From Nesterenkonia haasae (GTDB taxonomy: Bacteria > Actinomycetota > Actinomycetes > Actinomycetales > Micrococcaceae), in the NCBI RefSeq assembly GCF_010119385.1, contig NZ_VFIE01000021.1:134679-198678 (forward strand): a stretch of 64,000 nt of DNA. Direction: 5' to 3'. The translations under genes were made by a program, and so were the position numbers. The notes below the pieces were generated by a model. The model was not told the origin of the DNA and made no database searches. It worked only from the letters and a program-made list of their open reading frames with translations. Below, in pieces: positions 56,709 to 64,000 of the stretch (position 1 is the stretch's first letter; every line of letters starts with the position of its first letter).

Positions 56709-57986
56709 TCAGTTCTCGTCCAGGCCGGCTTCATAATCGGCCCCGATCTGGGAGTTCATGGTCTCGGGATCCAGGGACCCGTTGACCAGGCCTTGTAGGC
56801 CAGCGTTGAGGTCGTCGTAGAACGTGGAGGTTGGCCAGTCTGGATAGAAGGCCAAGCCATCCTGCTCAAGGAGGAGGTTGAAGTTCTCGACCAAGGCGAC
56901 CGATTCCTCGTCTGTGACATCGGCTTCATCTGCGGCTACTGGTACCCCGCCGTTGTTGCCCATGATCGCCTGAATCTCAGGTCGGAGGGTGATGTCGATG
57001 AACTCATGGGCCAGTTCTTTGTTCTGCGAGGTTTCTGGCACCACCCAGAGGTTTCCTGAGGACCCCGGAGACATGCCTTCACCGGGGAAGAGGAAGGTGT
57101 CCCATTCGTGTTGAGCCTCTTCGATGAAACGGCCGTACCACCAGCTTCCTGAGAAGAAGATGGGATAGGTGCCGTTGATGAAAGCAGTTCCTGCGTCTTC
57201 GGCGGTGAGGCCGGTTGAGTCTGCAGAGATGTATCCCGCCTCGATCCAGTCCTCCAGAGTTTCGCTGGCATAGCTGATTTCAGGACCGTTGAAGTCAACA
57301 GGGTTCTCGTACATCTGGAAGTCGCTCACCCACTGCCTATCGGCCTGAGTCAGAGCCAGCTGATACCACAGCTGGCCCATTGGATACTCGGCGGCGGCCT
57401 GAGCCAGGGGAGTGATGTCTTCCTCCACGAACGCTTGCATCACGTCCTCGAGCTCCTCGATAGTTTCTGGGACTTCCAGGCCGTATTCTTCAAACATTTC
57501 CGTGTTGTAGTAAGCCATCACGTATTCGCCATAGGTCGGTACGCCATACCAGGAACCTGAGCCCATGACCCCGTCCTCGCTGTATCGCGAGGTGATGTGC
57601 AGAGACTCTGCCAGTACGGAATCCCACCCGTTCTCTTCAACGGCGTCATCAAGGGGAGAAAGCAGGCCCTGGCTGGCAAGCAGACCTGCGGTGGCGTTGC
57701 CCTTGTTGTACTCCATGATGTCGGGAGCTTCATCAGAGTTAATGACCTGGCTAGCCGTCTGCCGGATCTGTTCGAAGCTACGTTCTTCGAATTCGACCGG
57801 AACCCCGGTTTCTTCTTCGAAGATTTCGATGGCCTCGTTCCAAGCGATAGCCATTGCTGAGGTCTCGTTTTCGTAGTGCCAGAGCTTCAGCGTTTCGCCC
57901 GTCCGGTCCTCGGCGCCGCAGCTGACCGTGATCGTGACGGCAAGGGCGGCGATGCCCAGGAGCCCGAGATTTCGTTGCAGTGCCAT
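56709..57986 (-). CDS. Sugar-binding lipoprotein (family 1)
   Basis: 425 residues. Signal peptide with lipobox ITVSC (Cys 23), then the family-1 fold (TLKLWHYENETSAM, INGTYPIFFSGSWWYG, aromatic-rich WPTSTFYDD near the end). ATG 57986 follows GGAGG by 12 bases. First gene of the operon, directly downstream of a LacI-type operator. Captures an oligosaccharide, probably xyloglucan-derived, judging from the hydrolases. Confidence 0.93.
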   Translation of the reverse strand: MALQRNLGLLGIAALAVTITVSCGAEDRTGETLKLWHYENETSAMAIAWNEAIEIFEEETGVPVEFEERSFEQIRQTASQVINSDEAPDIMEYNKGNATAGLLASQGLLSPLDDAVEENGWDSVLAESLHITSRYSEDGVMGSGSWYGVPTYGEYVMAYYNTEMFEEYGLEVPETIEELEDVMQAFVEEDITPLAQAAAEYPMGQLWYQLALTQADRQWVSDFQMYENPVDFNGPEISYASETLEDWIEAGYISADSTGLTAEDAGTAFINGTYPIFFSGSWWYGRFIEEAQHEWDTFLFPGEGMSPGSSGNLWVVPETSQNKELAHEFIDITLRPEIQAIMGNNGGVPVAADEADVTDEESVALVENFNLLLEQDGLAFYPDWPTSTFYDDLNAGLQGLVNGSLDPETMNSQIGADYEAGLDEN

Positions 57987-58010
57987 GGTGATTCAACCTC
58001 CAAAGTGACA

Positions 58011-58030
58011 TTGTCGAAGCGTTTCGACAA
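58011..58030. promoter_or_regulatory. LacI-type operator of the sugar operon
   Basis: TTGTCGAAGCGTTTCGACAA: 20-base near-perfect palindrome, 25 bases before the binding-protein start. It shares TCGAAGCG with the site before the LacI gene, so the local repressor probably binds both. Confidence 0.85.
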
Positions 58031-58068
58031 AACTGACGGATATGCGTTTGTGAGCATTGATTTGTGGT

Positions 58069-59076
58069 TTAGAGGTGATCCGCGACGGAGCCGCGGTTCA
58101 CGAATTGGGGTTCCAGTAGAGTGCTAGTCGGTACGGGGATCTGGTCGATGCATTGCATTACCGAATCCACCGCTTGGGCGCACATCTGTTCGATCGGGAG
58201 GGCGATACCGCTGAGTGGTATTTCAAGTTGCGCGAGGTCGTAACTCGCCGCCGCTGCGAAGAGCGAGAGGTCCTCAGGCACATTGAGGCCGCGCTCAACC
58301 AAACGGCGTTCAGCCTCTTCTACGACGGGTTCGTTGCAGTGGAAGATGACTGCGGTCAAGTCTGGGATATTGTCGATCAATTCATCGATGGCTTGTTTGC
58401 CTGCGCCCCGATCCAGCCCCGCCCACCGAACGTCAATCCTGATCCCTTGGTTCGACGCCGCTGCGCGCAGAGCATGGTCGAACCGCTCGATGAATCCCGA
58501 GTGTCGGTGGACATATCCAAAGGGGTGGCCAATGAGCCCGATGCTCCTATGGCCTTGGTCAGCGAGTCGTTGTACTGTCTGCCGGGCAGCGGCAGCGAAG
58601 TCAAGGTCCACATAGGGGAAATCGGCGGACTCTCCTGGAATGCCGATGAAGGAGCCGGGAAGTTTCAGTTCACGGAGCAGTGAGAGTCGCTCGTCATCGG
58701 TTGTGACTCCCATGCTGACCACACCGTCAATGATCGAGGAGCTGCCGACCCTGCGAATACCCCTGACCTCGTCGTCGGTGGCGAGCATGACGACGTCGTA
58801 GTCGTGGCGGCGTGCGGCGCGGATGACCTCAGTGACAAACCGCATGTGTGTGGGCAAGTGGCCGTCTTCGTGAAGGGGAGCGGAAAGAGCAATGAGGTGC
58901 GTGCGCTCTCCGGCGAGCATCTTTGCGCCCAGGTGAGGGTTGTAGTCCAGCTCCGTGATTACCTCGGCTATGCGTTGCCGTGTCTTCTCGCCAATCGAAC
59001 GCTTGCCGCTGAGAGCGTAGGACACTGTGCTGATGGACACGCCTGCTTCGCGTGCGACATCTTTGATGGTGACCAT
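58069..59076 (-). CDS. LacI-family sugar repressor
   Basis: 335 residues. HTH TIKDVAREAGVSISTVSYALSGKRSIGEK plus hinge and a periplasmic-binding-like sensor domain. ATG 59076 has GGAAGGA 6 bases before it. It lies between the sugar operon and the KDG operon and has an operator in its own promoter, so it probably controls itself and the sugar operon. The inducer is expected to be an oligosaccharide or its disaccharide product. Confidence 0.93.
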   Translation of the reverse strand: MVTIKDVAREAGVSISTVSYALSGKRSIGEKTRQRIAEVITELDYNPHLGAKMLAGERTHLIALSAPLHEDGHLPTHMRFVTEVIRAARRHDYDVVMLATDDEVRGIRRVGSSSIIDGVVSMGVTTDDERLSLLRELKLPGSFIGIPGESADFPYVDLDFAAAARQTVQRLADQGHRSIGLIGHPFGYVHRHSGFIERFDHALRAAASNQGIRIDVRWAGLDRGAGKQAIDELIDNIPDLTAVIFHCNEPVVEEAERRLVERGLNVPEDLSLFAAAASYDLAQLEIPLSGIALPIEQMCAQAVDSVMQCIDQIPVPTSTLLEPQFVNRGSVADHL

Positions 59077-59113
59077 CAGCGTTCCTTCCCTGGGCGTGTG
59101 AGCTACACCATAG

Positions 59114-59127
59114 TCGAAGCGCTTCGA
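59114..59127. promoter_or_regulatory. LacI-type operator before the LacI gene
   Basis: TCGAAGCGCTTCGA: perfect 14-base palindrome 37 bases before the LacI start and beyond the aldolase stop. Autoregulation is the simplest reading. Confidence 0.8.
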
Positions 59128-59198
59128 TCCAGGCAACCCCAAATGATTGCGATCACCAGATTGGGCTTATGCGGTGGTGGGGTTGCGGAGCTGATAGC

Positions 59199-59819
59199 TC
59201 AGCGATTGCTCGAGGCTAACGCACTTAGCGCCTTTAGCTGTGCGGTATCTTCGAGCGCCGAGCCGACGGCGACGACGTCCACCCCAACGTCCAAGAAGCT
59301 CTGCGCATTGGATCCGTTCAAGCCGCCGGTGGCGACGAAGTTCATATCCGGAAACGGTCCGCGCATCATGGAAAACCATTGTGGAGTGAGCCAGCTGGCG
59401 GGAAACGCCTTTACCCAGCTCAGCCCCAGGCGCTGTGCTGTCTGCAGTTCTGATGGTGTCGCCACGCCGGGCAGAAACGGCATGCCAGCTTCGTGCGCCG
59501 CAAGGACCACCTCGGTGTCGAGACCTGGTGCAACAAGATAGGACGCACCTACCTCTCTTGCCAGCTCGATCTCGCTAACGTGCAGGATGGTGCCTGCCCC
59601 GACTGATTTGCCGCGCTCGGCCCCGAGTGCCGCGACCTGGCGAATCGACTCAGCATCCTCATCGTTCTGGAGAGGCAGTTCCACAGAATCGATACCGAGA
59701 TCCCACGCACGCTGGGCTAGCTCAACGGAGCGTGACACGCCCAGGCCCCGTAGTATGGCCATCACTGACGTGGTGGCGAAGGCGGTGCCGAACCAAGAGT
59801 TGTCAACCTGAGCTGTCAC
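59199..59819 (-). CDS. KDPG-aldolase family enzyme (2-keto-3-deoxy-phosphogluconate aldolase)
   Basis: 206 residues. Small class-I aldolase: VELPLQNDEDAESI carries the catalytic Glu, WVKAFPASWLTP the Schiff-base Lys, and NFVATGGLNGSNAQSFL the phosphate site. It cleaves KDPG (or KDPGal) to pyruvate and glyceraldehyde phosphate. GTG 59819 overlaps the kinase stop (GTGA). End of the operon. Confidence 0.9.
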   Translation of the reverse strand: MTAQVDNSWFGTAFATTSVMAILRGLGVSRSVELAQRAWDLGIDSVELPLQNDEDAESIRQVAALGAERGKSVGAGTILHVSEIELAREVGASYLVAPGLDTEVVLAAHEAGMPFLPGVATPSELQTAQRLGLSWVKAFPASWLTPQWFSMMRGPFPDMNFVATGGLNGSNAQSFLDVGVDVVAVGSALEDTAQLKALSALASSNR

Positions 59820-60724
59820 TGGGCGAATCCTGTCTCATCGATGTAGTCGGTCGTTGTCTGTAACGTCATTGCTGCTCGTCGGTGGCCAGCGCGTAATCTG
59901 GCATTGGTGTCAGCCCCTGATATCAGCGCTGCAAGGTAGCCTCCGGCAAAAGCGTCTCCAGCCCCCACGGGCTCGACCACGTCGACAACCTCTGCCGGTT
60001 CAAAAGTGACCCGGCTGCCGCTGAACTCGGTGGCACCGATGGCGCCATCCTTGACCACGAGCGACGGACAGTCGGGGAACAGCTTGCGGATCGCTTCAGG
60101 CTCGACGCTGCCCCATAAGGTTTCGGCCTCGTCTCGTCCCACAAACACCACATCTGCTTGGCTCGCCAAACGATGCAGCGTCTTGCCTGCAGCATGGGGT
60201 TCCCACAGTGCCGGCCGGTAGTTCACATCGAAGCTGATACGGGCGCCCTCTCGGCGGGCATGTGCAAACAGTTCAGTAAGAAACTCAGAAGCTGTTGCCG
60301 ACAATGCCGCCGTGATACCCGATAGATGGACCAGTAGGTTCTGAGTCAGCGGCAGGCGAAGTGCGTCCTGTGTGCTCAACGTGGACGCTGCGGAGCCGGC
60401 CCGGTAGTAGAGGACGCCGTGTCCGGGATCTTTGAAGTACACGCCGGTTGGGAACTCGGGATCGAAGATGACCGAGGAGACGTCAACGCCTCGGCTAGAC
60501 ACAGTGTCGGCAACGCGCCGGCCCAACTCGTCGTCACCGAGACGACTGAACCAGGCGCTTCTGTGGCCCAGGGATGCAACATGGGCAGCGACGTTGGACT
60601 CAGCACCACCGGCATCGAGGTGGAAAAGCTGGGAACTGCGCAGCCGGTCAGCCGAAACGGGCGTAACTAGCGCCATGGTTTCGCCAATGCACAGCAGCTC
60701 AGCCGGAGAATCAGGTGTTGTCAC
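59816..60724 (-). CDS. PfkB-family sugar kinase (KDG-kinase-like)
   Basis: 302 residues. N-terminal glycine region HLDAGGAESNVAAHVASLG, C-terminal ATP site VEPVGAGDAFAGGYLAALISG with the catalytic Asp. Next to a KDPG aldolase it most likely phosphorylates 2-keto-3-deoxygluconate. GTG 60724 overlaps the aminotransferase stop (GTGA). Confidence 0.88.
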   Translation of the reverse strand: MTTPDSPAELLCIGETMALVTPVSADRLRSSQLFHLDAGGAESNVAAHVASLGHRSAWFSRLGDDELGRRVADTVSSRGVDVSSVIFDPEFPTGVYFKDPGHGVLYYRAGSAASTLSTQDALRLPLTQNLLVHLSGITAALSATASEFLTELFAHARREGARISFDVNYRPALWEPHAAGKTLHRLASQADVVFVGRDEAETLWGSVEPEAIRKLFPDCPSLVVKDGAIGATEFSGSRVTFEPAEVVDVVEPVGAGDAFAGGYLAALISGADTNARLRAGHRRAAMTLQTTTDYIDETGFAQ

Positions 60725-61893
60725 GGTTGCTCCTGTGGGTTGTTGAACAGACGAGTAAGTCCCTCGAGAACCTGGTCAGTCGGGGCGGCCAGGGAGACCC
60801 GAATGTACCCTTCACCCGTGACTCCGAAGGCGGTACCTGGGGCCACGGCGACGTTTTTGTCCACTACTGCTTGGCGCGCGAAGTGGACCGCAGAGTCGGT
60901 CATTTCTCGGACATCGATCCACATGTAGAACGCCCCCTGCGGCAATAGGTAGGGGATGTTGCAGCTGTCCAGGAGTTCGGCGGCTTGATTCCGCCGTTGA
61001 CGGTATGTCTGGCGTGCTTGTTCGATGAAGTCAGGTCCGGAGTTCAGCGCCGCCAGGGCTGCGTATTGGGCCGGCGCGTTCACACAGGAGAGCAAAGGCT
61101 CTTGTAACTTCGCCATCGCAGGACCTTCACCGGGAGGAGTCAGCAGATACCCCACCCGCATACCGGTCATGGAGTAGGTCTTAGAGAAGCTGAAGCACGA
61201 CAAGATCTTGGCTGCATGCCCCAGCGATGCGGGGCTGATATGGGGCTGGTCAAAAGTGATGGCGTCATAGCACTCATCTGAGAGCACCCAGAGTCCGTGG
61301 GCCTGCGCGAAGTCGAGTAGTCCTACCAGGGTGTCGCGATCGAAGACGGTGCCCAGCGGGTTCGACGGTGAGTTCAGAATCAGCATTCGGGTCCGTGGAC
61401 TCACGATTCGTTCCAGCTCAGCAAGATCGGGGAGGAACCCGTTCTCTGCGGTGAGCTGGTAGTGCCGCGTTGAGGTGTGCATCAGGTGCGCTGCCATAGC
61501 GAAGTTCGGCCATCCCGGGTCCGGAATGAGTATTTCGTCCCCTGGCCTCACCACCGCTGCCATAGCCAGCGAGATGGCCTGCATCCCACCCGAGGTGACG
61601 ATCACGTCCTCCGGCTGAGCGTCTATGGCATGGTCCTCAGCGAGACGGCGTGCGATGGCGGATCGCAATTCCGGGATTCCGGCGTTCGGCGCATAGCGCG
61701 TGTGACCGGCCTGCAGCGCCTCAATTGCCCCGGTGTGCGCCGCCGTGGACATGGGAAAGCTGGGTTCGCCGACGTGAAGGCCGATCACGTCGTCGCCGGT
61801 GCTCCAGGCCAGATCCATGATCTCGCGGATCCCTGACCGGGGCATCGAGGATGCCGCTTCGGAGATACGGGGCACGTTCGCTGTGGTGCTCAA
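60721..61893 (-). CDS. Class I/II PLP aminotransferase
   Basis: 390 residues. Cofactor lysine in FSFSKTYSMTGMRVGYL; YAPNAGIPELRSAIARRL and NSPSNPLGTVFD mark the fold type I aminotransferases. TTG 61893 is the start, with AAGGAGG 6 bases before it. Its acceptor and donor are not predictable. It follows the D-serine-dehydratase-like gene by 45 bases. Confidence 0.9.
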   Translation of the reverse strand: MSTTANVPRISEAASSMPRSGIREIMDLAWSTGDDVIGLHVGEPSFPMSTAAHTGAIEALQAGHTRYAPNAGIPELRSAIARRLAEDHAIDAQPEDVIVTSGGMQAISLAMAAVVRPGDEILIPDPGWPNFAMAAHLMHTSTRHYQLTAENGFLPDLAELERIVSPRTRMLILNSPSNPLGTVFDRDTLVGLLDFAQAHGLWVLSDECYDAITFDQPHISPASLGHAAKILSCFSFSKTYSMTGMRVGYLLTPPGEGPAMAKLQEPLLSCVNAPAQYAALAALNSGPDFIEQARQTYRQRRNQAAELLDSCNIPYLLPQGAFYMWIDVREMTDSAVHFARQAVVDKNVAVAPGTAFGVTGEGYIRVSLAAPTDQVLEGLTRLFNNPQEQP

Positions 61894-61938
61894 TGGATCC
61901 TCCTTGCCGTCTACAGACTGTTGGAGAGCCGTGCTGGC

Positions 61939-63219
61939 TCAGAAATAGGTGCGCAGGCACCCGACTATGTGGTCATGTTCGACGAGAAGTACAGAGCGCC
62001 ACTTGTCGAACATGGTGCATGGGTGGGAGAGCCCGAGCCTCAGCAGCTCGCCGACGCGCAGCGTATCGCTGGGAAGGCGAACGTAGGCGTGTTGATCATC
62101 GGTGGAATACACTTCCGCATCGATGCTTTGCCAGTGGCCATCGCGGTGGACTCCGAGCACGCACGGCAGGTGAATGTCGTAGGGCAGGTCGCGTTTTCCG
62201 GCGTCAAGGATTGCCAGTCCCGGCTCTGGTGTGGAGAGAACTCGGGTGTAGGCCGTCGCCGCGGGCTGGAAGTGCGGTCCGGATCGTTGAGCACCGGGTG
62301 TGACGTTGCTGTAATGGCCATGGTCGTGGATGGCATAGGCCCCAGAACGCAGCACCACACGGCTGCCGCTCACTTGGTCCAGGGCCGGTGCCAATTGCTC
62401 AGCGACGAGGTCGAACCACGCGCTGCCGCCGGCGCTCAGCAGCGGCGTCGATGTTCTGTGGAGGTCCGAGAGCTCGATGAACGCTTCGCGCACCTGGCTC
62501 AGAAAACCTCGTATAGCCTCGGCGTGCCTGTCCTGCGGCGTGCCGGTGGAGCCTTCTGGAGGACGAGGTACGCTGCCTTCGTATGCGGCGAGCCCGCGCA
62601 GTTCAAGAGTGTCGGAGGCGTTGATGGCCTCTGCCGTCGCCCGCGCCTGCCTGAGAGTTCGAATGCCGGTTCTGCTGCCGGGGGCACCGAGCTCGACGCA
62701 GACCCCCAGGGGCCGGGAGGCCCCCACCGCACGCAGATGATGGTCCATCTGCTGCACCGACTCCAGAGAGTCGGCCCAGCAGGTGACGTCGAACTCCTGG
62801 GCGGTGGTGCGGTTGAGTTCCCCGCCGAGCCAGGTCAGCTCTGTGGGGGAGATGAGCTCGTTGGCGACGATCACGCGCTGAATCGAAGACTGCCGGGCCA
62901 CCCGCAACTGGAATCCGTTCGCCACGGAGATGGCCCATGACCCCGCATCGAGCTGCCATTGCCAGAGGCCTGGAGCCATCGTGGTTTTTCCATGGGGCGC
63001 AAGGTCCATGTTCCGTTGGCTGCTCCACTCCTGCATGACGGCGATGTTGTGCGCCACGTCTGACAGGTTGAGGGTCAAGCTGGGAGTCGGGACATCTGTG
63101 AGCGGAACAGGGTGATTCACCGCGTCAGCGATGGCGGGGGACCAGTGTTTGTCAGCAGGGTCCGGCGTTTCGAGCCATTTCGCCATTGATCGGCGCCAGT
63201 CCGGGGCGGGGGAGCTCAT
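61939..63219 (-). CDS. D-serine-dehydratase/D-threonine-aldolase-like PLP enzyme
   Basis: 426 residues, alanine-racemase-type barrel. Cofactor lysine in LAPHGKTTMAPG, arginine-rich CVELGAPGSRTGIR, and the metal pair H-x-C in LSHPCTMFD near the C-terminus, as in eukaryotic-type D-serine dehydratases. It should eliminate water or split a D-hydroxy-amino acid. Next to KDG kinase and KDPG aldolase it may act on an amino-sugar acid such as D-glucosaminate and give KDG. Start ATG 63219, 2 bases after the RidA stop. Confidence 0.86.
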   Translation of the reverse strand: MSSPAPDWRRSMAKWLETPDPADKHWSPAIADAVNHPVPLTDVPTPSLTLNLSDVAHNIAVMQEWSSQRNMDLAPHGKTTMAPGLWQWQLDAGSWAISVANGFQLRVARQSSIQRVIVANELISPTELTWLGGELNRTTAQEFDVTCWADSLESVQQMDHHLRAVGASRPLGVCVELGAPGSRTGIRTLRQARATAEAINASDTLELRGLAAYEGSVPRPPEGSTGTPQDRHAEAIRGFLSQVREAFIELSDLHRTSTPLLSAGGSAWFDLVAEQLAPALDQVSGSRVVLRSGAYAIHDHGHYSNVTPGAQRSGPHFQPAATAYTRVLSTPEPGLAILDAGKRDLPYDIHLPCVLGVHRDGHWQSIDAEVYSTDDQHAYVRLPSDTLRVGELLRLGLSHPCTMFDKWRSVLLVEHDHIVGCLRTYF

Positions 63220-63221
63220 GG

Positions 63222-63599
63222 TCAGTGGCGCACTGCTACGGCGTCGATTTCGACGAGGATGTTGGCCAGAGAGCTTCCGACGGTGGTGCGAACGGGGAAG
63301 GGCTCGGTGAACCGTTCCCGGTAGACCTTGTTGAAGCCAGGGGCATCCCTGTCCAGACGTTCCAGGTGGACGGTTGTCTTGACCACATCGTTGAAGGTCA
63401 GTCCCACCGCGGCGAGCGCGGTTTCTAAGTTGTTGAGCACTTGGGAGGTCTGCGCTTCGACGCCTTCCGGGACCTCACCGGTCTGGGGGTCCTGGGGGCC
63501 GAACCCGGCGGTGAAGACAAACTCGCCGGCCTCCACGACCTGGCTGTAGGGCCCTGCAGGTGCGGGGAGGTTGTCGAGAACGTGTGCTTTCTTGGTCAT
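63222..63599 (-). CDS. RidA-family enamine/imine deaminase
   Basis: 125 residues. PAGPYSQVVEAGEFVFTAGFGP, QVLNNLETALAAVGLTFNDVVKTTVHL and the C-terminal TVGSSLANILVEIDAVAV are complete. RidA hydrolyses reactive enamines made by PLP dehydratases, and its gene lies right before one. ATG 63599 has AAAGGA upstream; the 45-residue longer frame is not used. Confidence 0.93.
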   Translation of the reverse strand: MTKKAHVLDNLPAPAGPYSQVVEAGEFVFTAGFGPQDPQTGEVPEGVEAQTSQVLNNLETALAAVGLTFNDVVKTTVHLERLDRDAPGFNKVYRERFTEPFPVRTTVGSSLANILVEIDAVAVRH

Positions 63600-63645
63600 C
63601 GTTTTTCCTTTCGGTTGGGAGAAATGTGGGTGCGGAAGAGCGTGG

Positions 63646-64000
63646 TTACTCCAGGCGTTCGACGTCGGTGACGATCTCATAGCGGTCGGCGTGGTAGAAC
63701 GAATCGGCCAAATAGAGTGGCGTCCCCTGGTCATCGCGGAAGAGGTGCTTGACCCGGAGTGAGGAGGCCCCGGCGGTGGTCTCCAGCAGAGGCGCCACGT
63801 GTGCTGACAGTGAGGCGGCCGAAATGTAGCGCGTCGCGCTCACAGGAGTTTCACCGATCCTCCGCAGCGCCGCGTGCAGCGACCTTTCGTAATCACTCGC
63901 TGAGAGCTTCCGTGCCGTGCGCGGGGGAAGATAGACAGTCTCATGACACATGGGCTCCTCCCCGCCGAAGCGGAGCCGCTCCGCCCGGACAACTTCTGTG
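63646..64000 (-). CDS. GntR-family regulator, UTRA domain (5' part outside window)
   Basis: The visible 117 residues are the C-terminal part of a UTRA ligand domain: EVVRAERLRFGGEEPMCHET, YLPPRTARKLSASDYERSL, and LRVKHLFRDDQGTPLYLADSFYHADRYEI. The reading frame continues in-frame past the right edge, where the HTH must be. It is 46 bases before ridA on the same strand, so it is probably the operon's regulator. Confidence 0.88.
   Translation of the reverse strand, partial: TEVVRAERLRFGGEEPMCHETVYLPPRTARKLSASDYERSLHAALRRIGETPVSATRYISAASLSAHVAPLLETTAGASSLRVKHLFRDDQGTPLYLADSFYHADRYEIVTDVERLE

Overview
The window is high-GC, densely packed actinobacterial DNA. A twin-CIRCE groES-groEL operon, an IMP dehydrogenase (guaB)/GuaB3 pair, a RamB-type regulator near isocitrate lyase, a sortase-E-type LAxTG anchor and a DUF368 lipid-carrier protein point to Actinomycetota, probably Micrococcales. 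Strongly acidic secreted proteins and a complete glycine-betaine importer suggest a salt-tolerant member, perhaps Nesterenkonia-like; that last step is inference. No rRNA, prophage, integrase, insertion sequence or CRISPR array was seen.

Layout. 0-9 kb: end of a GNAT acetyltransferase, LMW phosphatase, CPBP protease, groEL-groES, a thiosulfate importer with a membrane-tethered rhodanese, YdeI-like and WYL/VOC genes. Two copies of a 61-base palindromic repeat lie in this region. 9-13 kb: guaB, guaB3 and a secreted repeat protein. 13-24.4 kb: the most interesting segment. It holds an aldehyde dehydrogenase, a GntR/FCD regulator coupled to a cytosolic Cache-like sensor, and a tight seven-gene operon on the minus strand: cytochrome P450, 3Fe-4S ferredoxin, FAD ferredoxin reductase, glutamine-synthetase-like gamma-glutamyl ligase, a binding protein without signal peptide, and two class-I GATase gamma-glutamyl hydrolases. 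An EutH-type ethanolamine permease is transcribed divergently behind a CRP-like site. Read together this looks like a microcompartment-free, gamma-glutamylation-based route for ethanolamine or a related amine, with a P450 as an oxidising step.

24.4-34.9 kb: a large wall-anchored 5'-nucleotidase/nuclease fusion, DUF1697, an NAD-dependent epimerase-like enzyme, tRNA-Ser(GGA), a second phosphatase, the SRP RNA, a small membrane protein, a thermonuclease, isocitrate lyase and, directly after it, a 192-residue malate-synthase remnant. 35-43 kb: OpuA-type betaine importer, RamB, and a DrrAB exporter divergent from a WYL regulator. 43-51 kb: MFS transporter, 5-oxoprolinase genes (pxpA, fused pxpBC), a tiny membrane protein, DUF368/PopT, three paralogous CBS-pair proteins and a glutaminase.

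51-64 kb: a LacI-controlled sugar operon (binding protein, two permeases, alpha-xylosidase, beta-glucosidase) that fits import and hydrolysis of xyloglucan-type oligosaccharides. Next to it is a second minus-strand operon (UTRA regulator, RidA, D-serine-dehydratase-like PLP enzyme, aminotransferase, KDG kinase, KDPG aldolase) that fits degradation of an amino-sugar acid or D-hydroxyamino acid to pyruvate and a triose phosphate.
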